From: Zychaea mexicana
Lineage: Eukaryota > Mucoromycota > Mucoromycetes > Mucorales > Lichtheimiaceae
Reading direction: 5' to 3'
DNA: 64,000 nucleotides
NCBI RefSeq assembly: GCF_025766255.1
Contig: NW_026516784.1
Coordinates: 1 to 64,000 of the forward strand
Part shown: one piece after another, positions 58,266 through 64,000 of the stretch
Layout of the letters: each line of letters starts with the position of its first letter
Numbering within the stretch: position 1 is the first letter of the stretch
The notes under the pieces: model-generated
Databases searched by the model: none
The model's input: the letters and a program-made list of their open reading frames with translations, nothing else
Told to the model about the DNA's origin: nothing
Translations under genes and position numbers: made by a program

Positions 58266-60229
58266 TTCCGTCTGGTTTTACAGAAGTGAATTAGTACTTA
58301 TACGACGAACGTTTTTGCGATCTGCAGGTGAAGCCAATTATGCCCGAGATTTTTGCTCGTCTTGGTAAATGGCGGGTAACACAACGCAACACACCTCTTC
58401 CTGATGATCTCCTTGAGAACTCATAGCTTAGCAAAATAATTGGAGATTGACAACAAATTTTTAAGTTTGAACGTGACAGTAACGCGACAAAGAGAGCGGA
58501 CCCTTCAAAAGTTATGCTTAAAATGGCAACGATTTCCCAATTGGGTTGATTATCTTTTAGATTATCTAAGTACCAACTTATTTTTAATAGAAGATGCACA
58601 TCATCACCGGCAGCACTTGTCCATCTTTGTGATAAATATTTCTGCTTCATATGCAATTGGTTTTTACAAATACAGTTTTGTTGTTTATGATACAACTGCT
58701 ATGTGCGCCTCGGATGCGGCAAAGATACAAGACGCCCCTTTCCAACAGGGTTCATATTACGTTTTGTATCAAAGTAAGAACTTGGCATAGTTTGCTCTAA
58801 TAACAGAAAAGATTATCATTGCTCATCAAATACAGCTACCCTATTTGAACAAAAAGAAGGTTCGCGATTTTAAGGTTTGTTTTAGCTGTTCCCCTTGCAG
58901 TCAACGAAAATCAAGCACATTCTCTGTGGGATCAGTATGATAACCTAGCATCCACGCAAACTTTTTCTTAATGTTCCTGCTGTATTTAGCGACCGAACAC
59001 ATGATGGAGTTTTCCTTGCGTATTAGTGATATATTAGACGTTAAACGAGATTTTTGAATATAATATAACAAAACAAACTTTAATGCACCGAAACCAACAG
59101 TTGGTAGTTAGCGCTTTCTAAAGCAAAAGCAAAGAACAAGAAAGATAAAGATAAAGAACAGACAGCAATAAGAAATATCTATATATCTAGAGGCAAAGAG
59201 CACCACGTCCGATCATCAAGGACTGTATGCTATCGTACAAGACTACAATAATATTAAATCCATCATACTGTCAATTGCTTCCTTGTGTTTAACCATCGTA
59301 TGCTGATGGCATTTGTAAATACGTTCTCGTGTCTTTCAACACTTTTCTTGAGTACAGTCATTCCTCAAGGCATGTCATAGTGAGGCTACTTTTAGCAACT
59401 GCAGATTGATGGTTGCCCTTCACTTACTGTACATACCTCCAAGTACATGAGCCTTGGTAATACCTTTTTCTCCAACGATCTAATTGCCAGCGTCATTGGA
59501 GATCATTATCGAGCCCATACTGTATATACTGTACCGTATAAACTCCTGGTACTGCAATAGTGATGATCATCACCTCACCCTTCCGCTCCTTAGAAGCTTG
59601 GAAGGGAAAGGTGATGATGTCTTTTGTCGCGCTCAGATGTGTAAATTTTCGCAATTTGCAATGTCGTCCAGAATGCCTTTCGCCTGGCACAAGACTTGTC
59701 GACGTTCAGAAAATAACTTGCTTGAATCAATCCTGACACTTGCCTAACGTTGACTATGTACAACATATACTGGTGGCCATCAACCCCCGGTCATCTTTGC
59801 CTTCGCGCAGTCTTTTCTTGTCCCCATTTTTGTTCACACCTTACAGCCAAGAATTTTCAGATGCAGCCATGATGTTCATACAAAGAATGCATTCTTTGAG
59901 TCATGAGTATATTGCTAGACCAATGTAACAAAGATCAAGTGTGATGGTCATGATCTGATATTCTCATAGGTGATGATACGTAGTATCCACTTATTACCCA
60001 GCTACTTGTATTATTCCACGATATATCCAGCAAGACACACAGAAGACGGCTTGGATCTCAAAATGGGCAAAAGAGCCCCGCACGGATGATCAGTCATGTG
60101 AGGTACCCGATTTCGAGAAAGTAGGTGATTATGGAAGGACAGATCTCTTTCCTCTTTTCTACCACTTTGCTTCCTCTTTTTCCTCTTCCTCAAAAGAGAA
60201 AGAGCGATAATGTTAGCACAAACAACAAA
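58266..60229. other. Upstream side of the Helitron and Yak1 promoter region
   Basis: No gene I can name. A plus-strand open frame at 58440-58790 (116 codons) reads smoothly and ends GSYYVLYQSKNLA, and a shorter one before it (to about 58425) also looks coding-like. They could be a captured gene fragment carried by the Helitron. The rest is AT-rich, and the right end leads into the Yak1 gene. Confidence 0.4.
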
Positions 60230-63200
60230 ATGAACAATCGCAAAACGCATTCTCACTCTAAAGACCAGCCTGCAGCAAATGATCATGTACCAGGTGTTTC
60301 AGCACCACCGACTGAAATCGATCGATCCGAGTACTACACTCCTGCGTTGACTTCACGCGAGCGGCTCTCTTCTCTATCACAGTCTGGACAGCAACAACCA
60401 CCGGTCGTCGACAACAGCCTTAGCAGTGGCAACAAGATAGTATCATCCACATACAGTGCAACTCGACGTCACACAACCGAGCTCCAACAAAAACAGCCAC
60501 CCATAACAACAGTGACCCACGGTCAAGAAAGTAGTAGTAATCACTCTCGCGATCGAGAAGGAGGAGGAGAAGAAGAAGAAAGAAAAAGTAAGTGCTTGGC
60601 TCTGGTTTAGAAGCGATGTGAGGTTGGGTGAAGTTTGGTGTGTAGCGGCAAAAGTACATTGGCATAGCTTTCGTATGCATGCTCTCTATGGAACGGAACA
60701 GTGGGATTGAGAATGATTTATTTGCAGATCCCAGCAATGGCAAAGAAGCGATTGCGTTGAAAGACGAACCAAACAAAAGAACGCCAGTGATGGTCACGCC
60801 AGGTAACAAAATAATTAGAATTAAAGTGTGGGAAAGGAGAGTGAAGGGCTTAAAAAACTACCAAAGCTTAATCTCCACCTCTTCATACCCGACAAAATAA
60901 GAATCAACCCTGTCGTCAGATATATCGTGTTCATCCTCGATAGAACTTGTAGAGAACATCGAATTTCCATATATTGATGATGGAACGCCTGATATACTAC
61001 TGCGTCAGGAGCCTGAAACGGTCAAGGTGGAGAGACCAAAGGGATTTCGACCGTTTGTGCGTGCCAATAGCATGAGCAGCAGCAGTGGCAGCGTTGCTAC
61101 GGTAACGGTCAACAGCATACGCAGAAAGGTACAGATGGACTTGTCAAAAAGTAGCAGCAACAGCAAGCCAATCTATTTTTTTTCTCTCTCAATATAGAGA
61201 AAGGGACCATTGTACTGCTTAACAGTGAATCTCAAGAAGACGTATGAAATCATTGACCCTGAATTCGGATATACCGGACGATCCGATCCGCGTCGCGTCC
61301 TTACACGTCCATCAAAGCCTGCCAAAAATGACGGTTTCGACAATGAAAACAGCGACTATATCATTCGAGTTCATGATGTCTTGGGCGCTCCAGGAAATGA
61401 TCAGTAGGTGGTACCGACTTCTCGTTCTCATAACTTTCTCTTTTTTTTTTTCCATGTTTTGATAAAATCTGCCATAATTATTGTTATTAGGTATAGAGTC
61501 ATCGATTTGTTGGGAAGCGGTACGTTTGGCCAGGTGGTCAAGTGCGAGCATCTGTCGACACATGAGTTTGTCTCTGTAAAGATTATCAAGAATAAGCGAG
61601 AGTATAGGCTCCAAAGTGACTTGGAGGCTGGGATTTTGAAGCAGGCAAGAAATACTATATTTCACGCAAGTGAACAAAGAGCCAGGCTTTTCTTTTTGCT
61701 TATTTTGATGTGATGGCGGTTCTATATCATCCACTCTAGTTACATCGAAAACTCCAGCCTCGGGATCGCGAGTATATATTGAAGCTTCACGACACCTTTG
61801 ATCACAAGAACCATCTTTGCATTGTGTCCGAGCTGCTTTCGTTCAGTTTATACGATCTGTTGATACAAAACAAACTCATGGGGATGCCTCTCCATCTTGT
61901 GCGCTCGTTCAGCATACGAATCATTGAAACATTGGGGCTACTAAGAGAAGCAAAGTTCATTCACTGTGATCTCAAACCTGAGAATATTTTATTGAAGAGG
62001 TAAAGCATAGAATGGAATTTTGCTGGGAGTAATATAGAGCTGCTGCTGATGGGGTTGGTGAGTACAAAAGATGCTCATCAGAAATATGTGTTTGATAGCG
62101 TGGATTCATCCGAGATCAAGGTGGTGGATTTTGGTGCAGCGTGTCATGAAGCGGGCAAGAAATACCTTTATATCCAGTCCCGATTTTATCGATCACCTGA
62201 AGTCATTCTCGGGTTACCGTACAGTTATCCTATTGATATGTGGTCTGCCGGATGTGTGATTGCTGAAATGTTTCTTGGAGTGCCTTTATTTCCTGGCAGT
62301 TCTGAACACAATCAACTTCGAAGGATTATTGATATGCTGGGGTAAAATTAAATAATTATTTGTGACACCAGAAAAAGGAAAAATGCTTACAATAATTTTT
62401 AAATTTTCTAATTAAGATCGCCACCGCCGGATATGTTGCAACGAGGCTCTAAAACGAAGCATTTTTTCAATCAAAAAACGGTAAACGATCAAGACAGACC
62501 TACGATATATCGAATGAAGAGTCAGGACCAGTACAGTCGTGAAAAAAATATCGTCAGTGTGCCCTCAAGACAATATCTGCCGGAGATGGGGCTGACCGAT
62601 CTCATACTCAACTACCCGAATCCATCTTTGTCTTATGCAGATGACGATAGAGATCAAGGTTTGTGTCTCTTATATATATTTTGTGATACACCATGTCTTG
62701 TTGTGTGCTTGAGGTCCATGTAGACGGGAAGTACGTAGCTACAAAAGAGATTTATCTATATTCTTGTTTATGACAGAGATTAAACTACGTCGGTCCCTGG
62801 CTGATTTCCTAAAGGGATTACTTACGGTTGATCCAGAAATTCGGTGGACACCAAAACAAGCACGAGAGCATCCGTTTATAACCGGGGAGCCTTATACGGG
62901 TCCTTATGTTCCCGTCAAAGAGTTAAGCAGGAATACTAGTACAGATAGTGCCAGCAGCAGTGGTGACAAGAATGGCAACAATTGTACAGCAGCAAAATTT
63001 ACAACCCTGAAGGCAGTTGCAGAAGATGCTCTAAAGGGGGATATCACTGCCACCACCACCACCACTACTGAAGCTGTTACTCACTCCAATACCACTATAA
63101 AGACGAACGAAGGTATACTTCCGCGTGTAACAGCAGCAATAGCAGAGCAACAAAGCCAGCAACAGCAACGACCTCATCAGATGCAGCAAGAGCTGCCGGA

Positions 63201-64000
63201 AAAGCAGCCAATAGCAACGACAACTAAGATACCCGTTACCTCAGTAACAACGCCAGCACAACCACCAGTATTTGCACCAGCGCCTGTCAAAGGAAAGGTA
63301 CTAGCACGAGTTGCTACCTCACCACAGCGGCAGGATCCTAAGGCCGCACCAGCATCTGCTACTATCACTACTGGAAATGCCCAACAACCAGGCCCAACGC
63401 CTATCTTGTTGAACGGAAAAAAATCCCAGCTGTATCCAGTAAACGGCAATCGGATGGCAAATACACTCGGTGGAGGGGATGGCGGTCACAACAAGCGCAA
63501 CATCATTATCATGCCAGAGGCTACCACAGCCGCAACAACACTATCAGCATCAGCATCCTCGTCCACACATGGTCACAGTAGCTTTGCTGCTGTTAGTAAT
63601 CCTGTCATCGAAACCTTGCGGATGCACTACAAACATGATGGCTCACCTGCAGGCGCAGTCTGCCTGACCTCACCACCGATTCTGACCACTACAGCTACAG
63701 TCACCACTGATGCTGTTAACAACAACAACAACAACAACAACAACAACTATGACTACAGTAATATTAAGTATACCAATAACAGCAATAACAATGATAATAG
63801 TAGTAGTAATAATCATAGTAATGGCAACAAAAAGAGCAATCACAGCGAACCGGATATATCGAGACGGGTCAAGATTGCACCGTATGTCAAACTTCGTTGT
63901 GGCTCGCATGATTCATTTCGGATGCCGGATGAAATCCACTATAACTATGGATCGACGACGACTGGCACTGTGAGAGCGACAGGAGGAGCAGGAACAGCGA
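60230..64000 (+). CDS. YAK1: Yak1/DYRK-family protein kinase, 3' end outside the window
   Basis: Yak1 kinases are dual-specificity Ser/Thr/Tyr kinases that restrain growth under stress, downstream of PKA. Exons: 60230-60587, 60728-60802, 60920-61128, 61198-61403, 61491-61644, 61740-61999, 62099-62341, 62417-62658, 62777 onward to the edge. The Yak1-specific block before the kinase domain is clear: [19 protein letters not shown] and [15 protein letters not shown]. The kinase has [32 protein letters not shown] and [12 protein letters not shown], so it should be active. The lysine-strand reads SVKIIKN. A long Thr/Ala/Gln- and Asn-rich tail (after about 62930) follows and is cut by the window end. 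Intron 5 uses a GC donor (CAG|GCAAGA). The exon 3 acceptor has an in-frame alternative at 60944. Confidence 0.93.
63718..63747 (+). repeat. (AAC)n run encoding poly-Asn in the Yak1 tail
   Basis: About ten AAC triplets give a run of Asn in the low-complexity C-terminal tail, followed by further Asn/Ser-rich sequence to about 63840. It is in frame and continuous with the kinase exon. Confidence 0.9.

Overview
The window is nuclear DNA of a filamentous fungus. It is most likely an early-diverging mould of the Mucoromycota (Mucorales-like), judged by the mix of families and by gene structure: many short GT-AG introns, CT-rich leaders and AT-rich spacers. I could not run any search, so the taxon is an inference from familiarity, not a match. 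All exon joins below were made by hand from splice signals and reading-frame continuity.

Layout, left to right. 0.7-2.3 kb: a decayed ABCC-type ABC transporter on the minus strand. 2.9-3.8 kb: a Pro/Gln/His-rich repeat protein. 4.9-8.1 kb: a ten-exon plasma-membrane Na+/H+ antiporter. 8.1-14.2 kb: a long stretch with no gene I can support. 14.2-17.4 kb: a Spa2-like polarity scaffold. 18.0-20.0 kb: a carotenoid cleavage oxygenase. 22.5-23.3 kb: a secreted thaumatin-like protein. 24.7-26.8 kb: an SLC41/MgtE-type Mg2+ transporter. 27.0-29.9 kb: a P-type plasma-membrane H+-ATPase. 31.1-34.9 kb: a broken gene with a cysteine-cluster region followed by a DEDDy 3'-5' exonuclease, plus a divergent small gene at 35.2-35.7 kb. 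38.0-39.4 kb: a perilipin-family lipid-droplet protein. 39.7-40.2 kb: the cytochrome oxidase assembly factor COX20. 42.3-43.7 kb: a C2H2 zinc-finger protein. 44.1-48.5 kb: a class IV-type chitin synthase. 49.8-51.8 kb: an NAD-dependent epimerase-like protein. 52.6-58.3 kb: a Helitron with an apparently intact Rep-helicase gene and a cluster of GC-rich palindromes. 60.2 kb to the right edge: a Yak1/DYRK kinase, cut off by the window.

The host genes are ordinary single genes, not an operon or an obvious biosynthetic cluster. Several concern the cell surface and polar growth (Spa2, chitin synthase, H+-ATPase, Na+/H+ antiporter, Mg2+ transporter, thaumatin-like protein). The H+-ATPase makes the proton gradient that the antiporter uses.

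The accessory material is the most interesting part. The Helitron reads through a three-exon model of about 1645 residues. It has three tandem zinc knuckles, an HUH nuclease and a Pif1-type helicase without a visible break. The exonuclease gene, by contrast, carries two in-frame stops and at least four frameshifts. Two small GC-rich hairpin features, one beside each of these loci, share a GAA/TTC loop and may belong to one class of mobile hairpin.
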